Shown piece after piece: positions 11,821-25,381 of a DNA stretch of 64,000 bases. Under the pieces are notes generated by a model. The model ran no database searches and was not told the DNA's origin. It worked only from the letters and a program-made list of their open reading frames with translations. Source of the DNA: Ustilaginoidea virens (Eukaryota; Ascomycota; Sordariomycetes; Hypocreales; Clavicipitaceae); assembly GCF_000687475.1 (NCBI RefSeq), contig NC_057320.1, positions 1,984,001 through 2,048,000 on the forward strand, written 5' to 3'. Positions within the stretch are counted from its first letter, which is position 1; every line of letters starts with the position of its first letter. Position numbers and translations under genes: made by a program.

Positions 11821-14232
11821 TCAGTTGGCCACCTCTTCCTCAACCCATCCGTTCAAGCCTCCCTGGATTGCCAGGCCGAAACCAGTGGCGCTCAAGCCTC
11901 CAAAACTGGATTGGTAGTGGTGTCCACGCCTCTCACCATCGCCGCCATTCCCACCAACCAGGCTGTTGGGACTGTTACCCCCATTCTCGAATCCAGGAGC
12001 TAGGACTGGTAAGCTGACAGCTCTGCTGTGCGAACCGCGCGCGTTGCCGGGGGCGAGGAGCCCGCCAATGGTTGTGGCGCCTGATGTTGTGACATTGGTG
12101 CCGTATCCATGGGAATGGCTAGCCGACTGTCCGTGTCCGCCGAGAGATTCTTGCGTAGGCACGTCTAGGTTCAGCTCGTTGGATGACGGTTGTGTCGTGT
12201 TGAAGAGGGGGTTCTGTTGCATGGCCAAATGCTGATGCTGCTGGTGCTGCTGGTGCTGCTGGTGCTGCGGAAGTTGGGCCGTTTGCGACGAAAGCTGGCT
12301 CAGGTACAACGTAAGGGGGTTGCTCTGCGCACTGAACAAGGCGGCTGACTGCTGAGGGGTAGAACCCTTCTGCGGAGAGCCGCTGTTCTGGGAACCGCTG
12401 GGCGGAGGAGAAGCCACACCATCACCTCGGGGAGACTGGCCCTGTTGCTGCATCTGCCGAGGAGGGTTGCCGCAGCGATCCTTGCCGAAATTGACCTTGA
12501 ATTTCTTGTAATCCTCCCTCCCGCGGATGGCCTCGATGGCTTTGATGGCGTTGGCGATGTTGGTGAAGTTGACAAAGGCGCAGCTCTTTTCCCGGAGCGT
12601 GTTGACCAGCTCAATCTCGCCATATTCGGAGAAATCCTGACGGAGGCGTTCCTCAGCCCACGTATCATCCAAATTCCCGACATATACATTACGTGATGCG
12701 CCGCCGCTGACGGCGAGCGCAATGGCGGGGGGGAGCGCGCCAGAGTGCTTGCCCCAGCCGATTTTCAGTCTGCGGTTGTGAATCATGAGACCTTGCAGGT
12801 TGCTGAGGGCGTAGAAGGAGGCGGCAGCGGTAGGGTCGATAAACGTGACGAAACAAATGTGCTTGTCAGGGATGTATCGGATGTGATGCAGCAGACCACC
12901 GCGAACAACGTTGCAGATCTCCTCAATGGTCGTTTCGGGATGGATGTTGCCCAAGTAAATGGTTCGATTCCCCAGGTTGTTGATTCCACCCGCCGTGGTA
13001 GCGACCGCCGCGGCAGCAACCGACTGCTGCGCGAGAGCAGTCGAGATTAGATCGCGGTCAGCCCCAGTGAGCATGTGGGCATAACCAGGGGCTATGCCAA
13101 GGTACTGCGCCGCATTTTGCTGCTGGGTTTTTGAGACATACGCGCATCGATCTTTGCCGTAGTATACGCGGCGTGGAGCATGCCATTTAGTTTCCTGGGG
13201 AAGCTGAGACACAGCCTTGATCGCATTCGCGATGGAGAGGTAATGAACAAAAGCAATGTTCTTTTCCCTCACAATCTTGACCGTGTCAATGGCGCCAAAC
13301 TTGCCCAAATCCTCACGCAGCTCCTCGTCAGTGATGTCCTCGGGCAAGTTGCCGAGGTACACGTTCCGTGAAGCACCAGACTGCTGAACAGCCAGGCCGA
13401 CCGAGGTAGGAACCTGAGAAGGCTTGCCCCAGCCAACTTTGATGTCTTGCCCCTTGACGCAGAGCTTTTTCAAGATTGCGTCGGAGTGGAAGTGTGTCGC
13501 AGAGCTGGCGTCTAGGAAGGAGATGAAGGCGCAGTTTTTGTCGGGTAAGAGCCGGACCGACTCGATCTGACCGCTTCGGACGTGGCCAAGGATCTCCTCG
13601 GCAGACGTGTCATGGGGAATATTGCCCAAGTAAACTGTTCGACTGCTCCCAGTTGCGATACTGGAGCCCAAAACGGGGGAGGCAGGCTGCATAGCCGATT
13701 GCAGGTTGAAACCGCCAGTCGGGGACTGGGGAGGATAGAACTGGGGGGCGCCATAGGTGGACGGAGACACCATTGTCTGGTATGGCTGGGGGGCAAAGTT
13801 TTGCTGACCAGGGCTAGATATTCCACCATTGTGTTGCTGATGATTTCCGCTCTGCTGCTGCTGGTTCCGCTGAAAAGAAGGCAGGTTCTGGAACTGGGAA
13901 GTGCCAAACGCAGCAGGGCTTCCTGGTTGGAAAGGGCTGCCAAGGAGTAGCTGAGAGGGCAGTAAAGGGGTGAATTGAACGTCAAAGGCGGTCCCGGGAG
14001 TTGGCATGTCATTGATCCTTGGAGATGCGGGTTCGTTTTGGCCCATGTTTTGCGTATTCAAAGAGGTGATGTTGGCTCGGCGAGGGTGGCGGTCAGCAAA
14101 TCCCGATATGTTGGATGTAAAGGCGCCATGGGAGAAGCCAGTGTCGCTGTTTGACGGCTTCGACGCATGGCCTTGGAAACGAGAAGCAGAGTTTGCATTG
14201 GCGCCTTGTCCAACAGAGCCGCTCACATCCAT
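11821..14232 (-). CDS. nrd1: Four-RRM RNA-binding protein (Nrd1-like)
   Basis: One 803-codon exon with four RNA recognition motifs at about residues 198-268, 289-360, 422-492 and 514-587. Each begins with an RNP2-like strand ([28 protein letters not shown]) and has an RNP1-like strand such as NCAFISF, NIAFVHY, HICFVTF and SCAFVNF. The repeated GWGK and YYGKDRC/NFGKDRC linkers, and the pairing of the four RRMs, match Schizosaccharomyces pombe Nrd1, a regulator of sexual differentiation and cytokinesis mRNAs. The N-terminus is Gln/Ser/Pro-rich, and the C-terminus contains a Gln-His repeat (plus-strand CTGCTGGTG units, about 12235-12270). These low-complexity flanks suggest condensate or granule behaviour, which is inference. 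Orthology to Nrd1 is likely; the symbol follows the S. pombe name. An upstream region of 3.4 kb without genes leaves room for a long leader. Confidence 0.82.
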   Translation of the reverse strand: MDVSGSVGQGANANSASRFQGHASKPSNSDTGFSHGAFTSNISGFADRHPRRANITSLNTQNMGQNEPASPRINDMPTPGTAFDVQFTPLLPSQLLLGSPFQPGSPAAFGTSQFQNLPSFQRNQQQQSGNHQQHNGGISSPGQQNFAPQPYQTMVSPSTYGAPQFYPPQSPTGGFNLQSAMQPASPVLGSSIATGSSRTVYLGNIPHDTSAEEILGHVRSGQIESVRLLPDKNCAFISFLDASSATHFHSDAILKKLCVKGQDIKVGWGKPSQVPTSVGLAVQQSGASRNVYLGNLPEDITDEELREDLGKFGAIDTVKIVREKNIAFVHYLSIANAIKAVSQLPQETKWHAPRRVYYGKDRCAYVSKTQQQNAAQYLGIAPGYAHMLTGADRDLISTALAQQSVAAAAVATTAGGINNLGNRTIYLGNIHPETTIEEICNVVRGGLLHHIRYIPDKHICFVTFIDPTAAASFYALSNLQGLMIHNRRLKIGWGKHSGALPPAIALAVSGGASRNVYVGNLDDTWAEERLRQDFSEYGEIELVNTLREKSCAFVNFTNIANAIKAIEAIRGREDYKKFKVNFGKDRCGNPPRQMQQQGQSPRGDGVASPPPSGSQNSGSPQKGSTPQQSAALFSAQSNPLTLYLSQLSSQTAQLPQHQQHQQHQQHQHLAMQQNPLFNTTQPSSNELNLDVPTQESLGGHGQSASHSHGYGTNVTTSGATTIGGLLAPGNARGSHSRAVSLPVLAPGFENGGNSPNSLVGGNGGDGERRGHHYQSSFGGLSATGFGLAIQGGLNGWVEEEVAN

Positions 14233-14928
14233 CCTAAGTAGATGAGGGGGGACGAGGGAGTCCCGCCCGAGTTGCGATATAACAGCCGTTGTGAAATATG
14301 TGCGTGCCCTGAAAAAGGCACGAAAAAATCGACGGACGGGGAGATTCTCGTCGACTTCGTTTCTCTATAGATGGAGGGGCGCGGGGCTTTGTCGAAAATT
14401 TCCCGTATCTTTGCAGCTAGGTGAGCAGATGAGCCTTATCGTGGGATTCGGAATCCAGTAAGAATAAGCAAGCTTATGTCAGGAGGGGGAAAGGGCAGCA
14501 GATACAGCGGAAGAAGAGGCTGATGCAGATGCCCATGTACAATTTGTTCCAGGATCAGTTGAGTTTGATCATGGATGAATAAAATTAGCCAGGGAAATCT
14601 TTCGCCCTGTTTGGTGGCCACTGAAGGCGAGAAGTTGACTGAATATGAAGAAGCCTGCCAAGGATGAAAGGAGGGGAGAAAAGAAAAGAGTGTCAAAGGT
14701 AGCAAGCAACCTGTGTGCCGAGCCCAGCGTCGTCCCTATCAGCTCCGTGGGGATGTAGCAAGACAAGCTATACACCGACTTGTCAGACGAATCAGACGAC
14801 AAGTGGAAAGATGGGATGAAGCGGTCAAGAAGGACGTCGAGAAAAGGGTGGTTGTCGATGAGGTCCAGCGGCTGGAAACGCTATTTAGGGGGGAGTCAGA
14901 CCGAAGTTGGAACCAGCGAATGGGAGGG

Positions 14929-14969
<41 letters not shown>
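14929..14969. repeat. Poly(A) run of about 41 nt
   Basis: An uninterrupted A homopolymer. No flanking target duplication or retroposed gene is evident, so I treat it as a simple repeat; its length may be affected by sequencing error. Confidence 0.9.
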
Positions 14970-14970
<1 letters not shown>

Positions 14971-15782
14971 AAGATAAAGAATTCAAAGCTAGGTAAAACG
15001 AGTGTCCATAAATGAAGGTTAGGGAGATTTAAAAGAAGGCTTGGAAGTAAATATGCATCTAGAGCAGGGATTGATTGCCCATAGACAAGACAAACAAGTG
15101 AAGGCTCCAGGAGGAGAATCGAGCACGGAGCCAGGCAATGCGCGTGTTGTCGTGAAGGCAAAGGGGCACCCCGAATTGATGGGGGAGGACGAAGTGGAGA
15201 TACTCCGTACGGAGTAGACGGCCAGGATTGGCCAACCTGAGACTGGCTTCCAGGCAGGCAGGCACAAGAGGAACTAACTCCAGCTGGTAAGGATTGGCAA
15301 AGTACCAGACACCAAGCTGGGTGTGGCCCCTACCGCCCGCATCATCAGTAGGCGGTACCTAAAGGGCCTAGCATCTAAGATTATCATGGAACAAAGGCGT
15401 ATCTGCATCCCGCACTACTTTGATTTGCACAGGTGCAAGTCCCTGCCGTTCCTGACAAAGTGCCCCAGTACAAGCAATTAGCACGCAGACAAGTCGCGGT
15501 ACAAAGCAGACATGTGGAGCAACTAGCAGCTGGCAGCTAGCAACTGCAGGGTAAAAGGGGATGCCATGCCAGGCATGCCATTGATCCTCCTGAACCATGA
15601 AGCCAGGAAATCCCAGTGCCAACCTCGGGAACTATTGCTCCGAGTGGAAGGAGACAAGCGAGCCATGGGGGCTCCAAAGGCATCTATCTGGGGGCAAGGA
15701 ATGAAGAAACCAGGTAAGGGACCTTGGGTGCCTACAGGAGGAGGTAGTCGACTTGCAGGATGCATCGGATATAGGCATTATA

Positions 15783-15935
15783 GTTCTATACAAGGCAGGT
15801 ACCTCTGAAGTGGATAGGAGCTGGGTACCTTAGGTGGTAGGTACCTACCTAGGTACCTACCTTATGTGATGTTCTGCTCCGTGCAAGTGCTCCGGGCAAT
15901 CAAATTAGGTACCTAGGTTAGGTACCTACCACCTA
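15783..15935. repeat. GGTACC/TACCTA word cluster
   Basis: More than ten overlapping copies of GGTACC, TAGGTA and TACCTA, several palindromic, occur within about 150 bp. Similar smaller clusters occur at 8403-8500, 8620-8645 and 19570-19605, all between genes. Confidence 0.85.
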
Positions 15936-17679
15936 TTGTTGCACCAAAAGTGTGACGCCACACAATGTGAGACTTTATTGGGTATTCTACATGTATACTG
16001 CGATACCTGTCAGGACCTTAATAAGGGGGTACCCAAGTTATCAAGTGCGCCAGGACCAGACAGTTGCCAGGTGCCGGTACCGTCGGCACGACTGATATGA
16101 GGCACCAGACAGAGACAGCTGGCTTGAACCGGCGGATCTTGCTGACTTGGGGCACAAGTGCACAACCTCAATTCCTTGTGCATCTCGAGTCATTCGAACC
16201 TCTAGCTTGTTCGTCCAATGTCCCATGTCAAGCACCAACCGGCGGCAATGCCCGGCCCTCCCATGCATCGTGTACCCCAGGAGCAGTCAAAGCCATGTGT
16301 TCAGCACTGCTTTTACATGTCCAACGACCAACTGCTCTGTCGGGGAATGATGCATGCATATTCGCCATCGCTGACTGCTGTTGACGCGACAAAACATGCT
16401 TTGCTGGTCACGCAAGCTTTGCGGCTTGGACAAGAGACGGCGGCATCACGACGAAGAGCATCGCACTGGCAATCCCGCCCCCGCCGAGGCACCGCGGTGG
16501 CATATCGACTGGACCAACTAATGGAATTGCCAGGCCGGCAGCTCGACTGGGTCACCTGATGCGAGGGCTATGTAGAGCAGACACGTCCATGTCGATTCGT
16601 AAATGGATGACGGACGGGTTGCGGTATTTTCACACCACCTGTTTGGCGCGGATTCTCGTTCACTGAAGCACGGCATATCAGTCTCTCAGGGCCAATGCGT
16701 GATGCTGCAGCCTCCTTGGTTTGAAGTAGTGTCAGATGTCAACCGAGTACGCCGCAGAATCAAGGGCAGAACAGCCGGAGAAGGAAAAAAAAAAAAAAAA
16801 AAAAAAAACAAGAGAGAGGAGAAGAAAAGAAAAGAATAGAATAGAATAAATAAAAAAGACCGGCAAAAGAAAAAGAAAATTTTATCAATGTAAATTGCAC
16901 TCCAGTCGCCAAACTGTTCCTGTCAAGGTATCTCATCTCGATGTATGGCCAAGAAAAAAAAAAAGCAAAGAAAAAAAAAGGAAATAGGAAAGAAGAAATA
17001 CTCATGGAAACTAAAAAGCGCAAAACCAAAGACGAGTGCGGGAAAGAGATAAAAGGACAGCCCCAATTCCGGTAGCGAGACACAAGTGGTAGGTTCAGAC
17101 TAAACAACAGACAGACACGGTTCTCAACCCATGGTTTCGAACGAGCCAAAGCCCGGCGGGAGGTTTCCAGCCGTCTGGCCATGCCCCGGCGAACATTGTG
17201 CTCCATTGCGATCCATTCGGTTATGAGCCCACACAAACGGCCTTTGCAGAAGCCCGAAGCCGAGAAATCCCAGCCCCCTTCCTCCCCCCAAAGTCGGCAT
17301 GGTCATTCCGCCCTATCCACTCCATATCATCATGACCTGCGGAGCACTCGCTGACCCTACCCAGTCACCTGCCATCGCCAAGTCTCGTCTAATGTCAACT
17401 TGTGTGTCAAGAGTATCATCTTGTAAACAAGATTCCGTCTTTTTCCACTCATGGAGCAGTAAAATCTCCGAAGAGCGAGTTGCATTGATTGTCCATGGGA
17501 TGAGACATGTGTTCGCGGCCCCTCTCCTTCCCCTCGCATCCGTCTTCATCTTGTTCTACCATTTCGAGTATATAGATTTATATGTTTTTTCTTGTTTCGT
17601 TTAAATTGCCGGTTTGAACCTCGATTCCATTGGTTCTCATATCGGTCGGTCGGCCCTCAGCTCAGTATAGTCACGCCCT

Positions 17680-18999
<1,320 letters not shown>

Positions 19000-21292
19000 G
19001 TTGGCTGTCTGTGTATGGAGCGGAGCAGCCTCGGTCGACAGAGGGTAGAGAACAGGTCGCAACGGATCCCGAGGCGCAAAGGGCCAAATTCGCGATGAAG
19101 CCTGCCTAGGAGCGTACGGTACCGATGGCGGATGCGGAGGCGGAGGCGGAGGCGGAGGCGGTGCGGGAGCGGGTTGCGGATTGTGGGCGCGGGAGCGGGT
19201 GCCGATGCGGAATTCGAAGGGTTGGAAGCGATGGGTGGGAGGTGGTGATGACGAAGAGATTTGGTGATGGCTCGGATGAAGTTGACGGGGATTGATTGAT
19301 TGATGGGATGTGATGGGATGTGATGGGATGGGATGGGATGAGATGGGATGGCGAGCGAGGACGGGGCTCAGGTGAGAGAGAGGTGGGCGTCGTGGGCGTC
19401 TGGGGTGGGGCGGGGTGGGGCGGGATTGGGGGGGGGGGTCCTGGCCAACCGTCCAATCAGGGGTCCAGCAGTGTGGTCTGATCTGGCTGTTCTGGCTGGC
19501 GGGCTTGTCTCGGGCAGCGGACCTGGGTATGTACCTCCCAGGAACTGCGGCTCAATGACGAATGTGCCGGATACCCTAGGTACCTGGTACCTTGGGTACG
19601 AGGCAGGCACGGGCGTACCTCGGTCAATGGACAAACTGAGCCGCCGGCTCGAGCTCAAATCAAAGTTGAACTCTGGATTTCAGTTTTACCAGAGTTGGCT
19701 CCTTTTTGCTCGGGCAGAACCAGCACAAACTTCCGGATCTTTGTCTGCCCCCGTCGCCCAGCCTCGGATTAGAGCATGCTGCTAGGTGTCATTGTTGACA
19801 GTTCAAATGCTTCAAGAGGGCCGGCAACTACCTGCAGGCACCTTTCTGAGGCACGTACTCCGTACCGCGGAGCACGAATGCATTTCGTCAGGCGCCAATC
19901 CAGATTGACCAGATATAAATCGCAGTGCTTGGCATTGACCAGTTGAACAACCACTGACTGCCGCTCCTCCACCAGCCAGAACCCCCCCTCCTTCGCCTTT
20001 GGCTGCATCCAGCGCGTCGACGCCAAAAACCACTGGACAAGTCCAGTTGGGACAAGTCCAGCCGCAGCCGCAGCCGCAGCTTCAGATGCTCGACTTTGCC
20101 TCGTCAAAATGGGCCCCAGAGCGGTCGATCCGTTCGGGCACGGCCCTTGACGCCACGGCGCCCTTCACCAACGCAGCAAACATGGCCAGCCAAGTTATAC
20201 CGAGTAGGGGACTTGCAATGTGTACCGAGTATGGCCAGGACGGAGCAGCACACAGTTCTCGGTGTGGTATGGTATGTGGTACGAGTCATATGGCTGACTG
20301 CCTGGCTAACGGGGGTCTCGTGCGGATTGACTGCAGGAGCTTCCAACTTCCAAGCCGCCGCGTATATTTTGCCATGTTAGGATTCCCACGATTCCGGGGG
20401 CATCGTAAATAAACTCCACCCCCCCAGTCCCTACCCGTCCAACAGCCACTTTTGATCTGCAATGACGATCCCCCCCCCTTCCCCTCTTTCCTTTTGCCAG
20501 AGCCAGAGCTCTGTACGTATGGAGTTACCCGTCTGATAAATGCAAACATCCCATTGTCTTCCCCCAGTGGGCCGCTAAGCACTTGGAGTAGTTCAACCTG
20601 CGCAAAGGCGCGGCATCCGCTTTGCCAAGGAGCCAGACAATTCGGGCTGGGGACGGGCGGATGAGGCGGAGGAGCGCAGGACGACCAAGGACCAACAACA
20701 AGAGAGCAGGAGTATTGTTCACGGCCAGATCAGATCTTGGATTCCAACTGCCAGGCCCCATCGTTTTATCGTTTTGGCTACCGTCACCCCCAGAGACACC
20801 CTGGTCCTGTGAGACGCAAACACCCGTCTCAATTTCAAGCTTTTCCAGCACGGCTGCATTGAGCAAAGAAGATGTATATCAAAGGATACGGCTGGCTGCC
20901 TTTGCTGGCGTTCGCTTTGTTGGCTGTTGCTAGAGATTCCCATCCATCGCAAGCTGCGTCGCCAACGTTTCCCGACATTCGCCGACATTCGCCAACATTC
21001 GCTCATGTCCGTAAGCCAGCCGCCAGCCGCCAGCCGCCAGTCGCCAGCCGCCAGCCCATCCGCCGGGCCCCACCCACTCGTCTACTTCTTGCCCCTGGAC
21101 ATGATATTTTGGAAAAGGAAACAACCTCGACAAATGCATTCGCAACACCCGTCTTATAGCTCCAAATCGGTCCTCCCAGCACCCCTCGTCAAGCAAACGA
21201 CTCCACCCCTCTTCTACCCCGTCTTGGAAACAGCAAAGCGTCAGATTTCCCTCGACCGCGTCTCCTCTTCCCAAAACTAGGCCTTTGCGACC
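19000..21292. other. Divergent promoter region of cdc42 and vma22
   Basis: No protein gene is supported. It contains GGCGGA (about 19129-19160) and GGGATGTGAT (about 19300-19345) tandem repeats, a GGTACC cluster (19570-19605), a TACTCCGTA copy (19856-19864) and GCCGCCA repeats (21015-21062). The first 2 kb of both genes' upstream control must lie here. Confidence 0.6.
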
Positions 21293-21889
21293 ATGAATCC
21301 CGATCAGCAAGACATTGACCACCTCCTGCAGCGTTACCTCTGCCTCCTGGAGGAATACACGCGGCTCCGTCAAGAACTATCCAGGCTGCAAGCCCTGGTG
21401 TATCGAGACATTGCGCGTGCCAACTTTCTCGCAGAGCGGGGCCTGAGGTTCGGTCAAGACCAGTACGACGACAGGATGCGGGCCAGCCGCCGGCTGACTA
21501 TCCTGCAAAGCGAGCACCAAGCCCCCGAATTCCGCACCAAAGCCCACCCTTTCGAGGCTCAAGACGGCCAGGAGACGGGAGAGGAGGGTGTAGTCTCCGA
21601 TGACGAGCATGGCAAAGGAACGCGCAAAGACGCGCGGCGTGGGCTGCCGCACGATCCCCTCAGATGGTTCGGCATCCTGACGCCCATGCCGCTGCGGACT
21701 GCGCGAAGCCATTCCGCTCGAGCGGTGGAGGATGTGATTCCACGACTGGCCTCGGTAGATGCCGAGATGCGGCGTGTGGAGATTGAGGTGCGTCGGGCAC
21801 GCAAAAGGCAGTCCAAGGCTGGCGGTGCCGTGAGCAAGGGCTCGTTTGCTGTGTGCAAATCTGCAGAGGGAATTCAGCGACAGGGCTGA
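21293..21889 (+). CDS. vma22: V-ATPase assembly factor Vma22 (CCDC115 family)
   Basis: A small ER-associated chaperone that with Vma12 and Vma21 assembles the membrane (Vo) sector of the vacuolar proton pump. The 198-aa single exon has the two conserved blocks of fungal Vma22. The N-terminal coiled coil at about residues 8-58 contains Leu-Leu-Gln-Arg-Tyr-Leu and the IARANFLAERG segment. The C-terminal block at about residues 120-178 contains DPLRWFGILTP, PRLASVDAEM and the basic helix VEIEVRRARKR. Between them is an acidic, variable linker. No membrane segment is seen, as expected. Functional pairing with the nearby CLC exchanger, which also serves acidic organelles, is biological coincidence as far as the sequence shows. 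Convergent with the neurochondrin gene. Confidence 0.82.
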   Translation: MNPDQQDIDHLLQRYLCLLEEYTRLRQELSRLQALVYRDIARANFLAERGLRFGQDQYDDRMRASRRLTILQSEHQAPEFRTKAHPFEAQDGQETGEEGVVSDDEHGKGTRKDARRGLPHDPLRWFGILTPMPLRTARSHSARAVEDVIPRLASVDAEMRRVEIEVRRARKRQSKAGGAVSKGSFAVCKSAEGIQRQG

Positions 21890-22587
21890 GTGTCTTGCAC
21901 TGTTGCCATGACGGAACTCGAGATTTCACCGCCACGTTCGATCCGCCAGGGAACTCGACAAAAGCAGATCAAGTGCATGGATCCATGTCGAGATGCTTGC
22001 GCCTTCCGACTACAATTCCCGTCTGCAGCTCTACACCCGGAAGTGACCCCGGACACCTTTGCAATGACATTCACGAAGCATTCAAGGCTGCTGTCCCTAC
22101 TGGGATGCCTAACACATTTCCGCGGGCAGGATTATCGCATGGATCCCATCTTGCACTTCAACAAGCTTTACCTCAGCAGATATCTTGATTCGGCCCTCCT
22201 TGGTCCGCTGAAGCCGCGTAACCCCCCCCCCCCCTCTTCCCCCCTTGCGCCGCATGCCACTTTCAATGTAGCTTGCAACTGGCCATGGGTAGTTGCTTCG
22301 AGACAAACGTTTGGGGGAGGCTCAACAACACCAGTGAGCATGACGAACAAGTCCCTTGGCAGCATCAACCTGCAGCAACGAGCCGATCCGAACCAACCTC
22401 TTTTCTTCCATCCCTTGCAGAGCCGATAGAACGATGCAGTAGCCCATCGCAAAGTCTCCTATCCAACTGCTCGCAGTGGTGCAGCTCGTTGATAGGAGTG
22501 TGTCAGACAGGATACCGGCGACCGAGGGCGTGCCGGCCGATCTGTCCTGACCAGAAGCAGGATTCTTTTAAGCCTTCCAATCCGATT
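21890..22587. other. Intergenic between convergent genes
   Basis: 3' flanks of vma22 (+) and neurochondrin (-). A C12 run lies near 22220-22232. Open frames on both strands overlap each other and lack recognisable domains. Confidence 0.55.
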
Positions 22588-24737
22588 TCATCCTGAACCG
22601 GCTGTAGGTTCTCCGCAAAATCTGTCGAGCGAAACCCGGACCTCGTCCAGGGCGTCGGCCAACGCCTTGTCCTTTTTGCAGGTATTTTCTGTCATCTGAT
22701 TGGCAACGTCTTGAATCGTGCGGATGGAATGCCTGTGTCTGGATCTCATGCCGCTGGTTGCGCCGTGTAAAAGAGCACAGCACAATTGCAAAAAAGCTAT
22801 CTGAAGCTCCTGGAATTTGGCCGACGAGACCAAAGCAGGAGTATCCCATCGGGCCATCGCGGTAACGCTATCCATCCACTCCTCTGGCGTGTCTGATGCC
22901 TCCTCTTCAGCAACCGTGAGCAAGACGCGAACGATTTCAACACCCCGAGAAGCGTCGGCATCGGCGTCGGCGTCGGCGTCACCGTCACCACCCAAAGACT
23001 TCTGAAAAACTTGGCCCAAGTCCTGGCTCAAAACGCCCCAACCGTCATGCTGAAGAAACAGCTTTCGGCCTCGCGGTATGGTGATGAGGGCTTCCAAAGC
23101 AACCAGCACAGCTGGTCTAAAGTCTAACCTTTCCGACGAGCTTCTCCGGTACAATTCCATGAATACGTCCATTAGACCGGTTGCCTCCTTTTGTAGCATT
23201 TCATTTTCGTCTTCCCTCAACCAGAGGGAAAGCGATCGAATGGCTGACAGAATCAAAGGATCCTCATCGGCAACCGTAGTCATCGAATCCCAAGTCAGTG
23301 AGCGGTATAAGCCCGTTGCCGTGTCTGTGCTTGCAACCCGTGCGTCCGGATGCAGGCCCATGGCCCCAGCAAATGTAGCATCCCATCTGTCGCGGAGATA
23401 TTCCGCGATTCCAGACATGGTTTCCGAAATGCTTTTTCGAAGCTTGAGCAAGCTCTGCGGTGACAGGGTGAAAGTGTCTATGGAGTCGTCTTCCAAACAA
23501 CGCACGAGATAGCCAATGAAGATGGCAATCACGTCAAGGGCTGAAGCTAATCTTTGAGATAGCTCTGTGTATCCAGGCTGATTGAGTTGCTCGAGGAGTG
23601 TTGGGGTAGATGATCGAATGTCAATGAGGATTATGTCCACCAAAAGGTAGGCGAATGGTTTGTCATCATCTTTGTTATCGGCAAAGAGCAATCTCGGGGC
23701 CGAGGATGGATACGCTTGCAACATGGAAGCGGCTGCACTGGTGTAAGCCGACCTGGCGAGTTGGTTAGGTCGACTCGCTGCCAAGTTTTTGATAAAACCG
23801 GAAATTGTTTCTAGCCACTGAGGCTCGTATGGCAAAATCTAAGAAGTTTTTGATGAGCGGGTGGAACTACTCAAACGGGGTAACAATCCGAACGAATACA
23901 CGGAGACGAAGGAGAAAACGAGGGAAAAAAAAAAAAAATTCAGCGCCGGAGGAAGAGGTACCAACATCTGGGTGGGCGTCTCGAAGGAAGCTTCCTAAAA
24001 AGTCGAGCAAAGTCACGCCGTCGGTGCCCATGAATGAAGAGACGAGGAACCGCATGGTATCGGTTATCTGGTTCACCAAGAGATGCTTCTCAACGACGGC
24101 CGCCATTCCATTCAGCCAAGCAAAGCGGAATATATCCAATACTAGCGCATGACTAGGAGCAATCTCAGCCAAGGGACTTGGATCCTCAACATGGATGAAG
24201 GATTTTGCTCCCTCGGGAATGCTGACAAGGGTGTGGAGTAGTTGCAAGAGTGAGGTGGTTGAGTCATTCGAGCTGCCACGTATCAGAGTTGAGGTTCAGA
24301 CATGAATCCGTGCATGCTCAGACTCACCAATACAGTACGGCATTGACAAGCCCAGGTATCCTATCGGTGAACTTGGGCTCTGCAATGGATGACTGGGGAA
24401 GGAGCGCGGCAAAGGTATGGAGGACGGAGATGGCTAGGTCGAGCATTTCTTTGGCATTTTGCCCGGAAGATCTGGAGCCCGTTCGCACCAGTCTCTCTAG
24501 AAACTTGGGCGACGTGCTTGCCCACAGGCGTTGGATGACGGAAGCATCTTGGCGGAGCTGGGGTGAATTGTCGAGGACGGACTTGAGAAGAGCCAAGGCG
24601 ACGAAGCGTTGGGTGTCTTGCTTGCTTTCGAGCAGTGCTTGTATGCGGGATATGGTGGCAGCATCCGGGATGCTTTGGGATTGACTTGGAGATTGCCTTG
24701 GCGACGACGGGTTGGTCTGGGCAGCGCCTTGGTCCAT
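22588..24737 (-). CDS. Neurochondrin family protein
   Basis: A conserved eukaryotic armadillo-like helical protein of uncertain role; animal neurochondrin affects kinase and receptor signalling and the SMN complex. I rebuilt three exons: 24328-24737, 23966-24272 and 22588-23838, giving 655 aa with continuous frame. Intron 1 (55 nt) has GTGAGT and CAG. Intron 2 (127 nt) needs the weaker donor GTTGGT, because only phase 0 joins DAHPD to the ILPYEPQWL block. The fungal neurochondrin landmark at about residues 270-330 is present, with FADNKDDDKPFAYLL followed by Ile-Asp-Ile-Arg-Ser-Ser and Leu-Leu-Glu-Gln-Leu. The N-terminus begins with a helical repeat region (SKQDTQRFVALALLKS). An Asp-Ala repeat from GCGTCG units lies near 22960-22985. 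The start at 24737 is chosen over the ATG seven codons upstream because it leads directly into the conserved region. Confidence 0.82.
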
Positions 24738-25381
24738 GGTGTATTCGAGGCAGTACAAGCCCGTCCTGTTGCTGCTTGCTGCTGCTTGCTGCTGTTGCTG
24801 CTGTTCCTATTCCTATTCCTGTTGCTTGTTCTACTTGTTTCCTTCCCCATCCCACACCTCCGCCTCGGGGCAGGTGATGAGAGAGAAAGTAGCCGCCGCT
24901 TGGGACACTGGTTCGAAATGTAACCGAAATGCTTGGTGTTTGTGATATGAGAAGTGGCAAACATTGATGAACACGTTACTCGGTGGGGCAGAGCACGATG
25001 TCGTCACCCAATAGCAATTAAAGAATGAGAACCAGGAGCAAGGCAACTGGGGCGATTGGCTCAAAACCGCCGCAAGCACGGAGTACAGTATTCCGTAGGC
25101 CACGCCTCGCTAATTGCCCCCTAGCCTTGCAGCTTTCAGGAAGCATACATACATACTCCGTACTCCGTACAGTATCTGCAGGTTTCCGTTTGCACGTCTG
25201 TCATCCGTGGTGGTTGGTTTCGATCCTCGCTCAACTACTTGCAAGCATGGCCAGCGTCATTTGATTGAATATTTCAGCCGGCAAACGCACCGCCTTGGAT
25301 TAACACCTTGGACAGATCATATCATCATAGACCGACCGTTCACCACCACCACCACCCTTGAAAGATGGGATAGGCCGCATT
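24738..25381. other. Divergent promoter region of neurochondrin and CLC
   Basis: A 644-bp spacer with two overlapping TACTCCGTA copies (25154-25169) and a CTGCTTG/CTGTTC microsatellite (about 24765-24835) just upstream of the neurochondrin ATG. No gene is seen. Confidence 0.6.

Larger units (their letters stand above)
14233..17679. other. Large gene-free interval
   Basis: This 3.4-kb interval is the 5' flank of the nrd1-like gene and the 3' flank of cdc42. No conserved ORF is visible; frames such as 16218-16559 lack recognisable features. It holds a 41-nt A run, TACTCCGTA copies fused into the palindrome TACTCCGTACGGAGTA (15201-15216), a GGTACC/TACCTA cluster (15783-15935) and long purine tracts (16785-17000). 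Long 5' leaders with introns are common for fungal RNA-binding regulators, so part of it may be transcribed. Confidence 0.55.

Noticed and set aside
12961..12972. tRNA B-box-like GGTTCGATTCCC
   Set aside because: Lies inside the third RRM coding region, with no A box or cloverleaf around it.
16218..16559. 113-codon open frame on the plus strand
   Set aside because: Overlaps comparable open frames in other frames; amino-acid composition is not protein-like.
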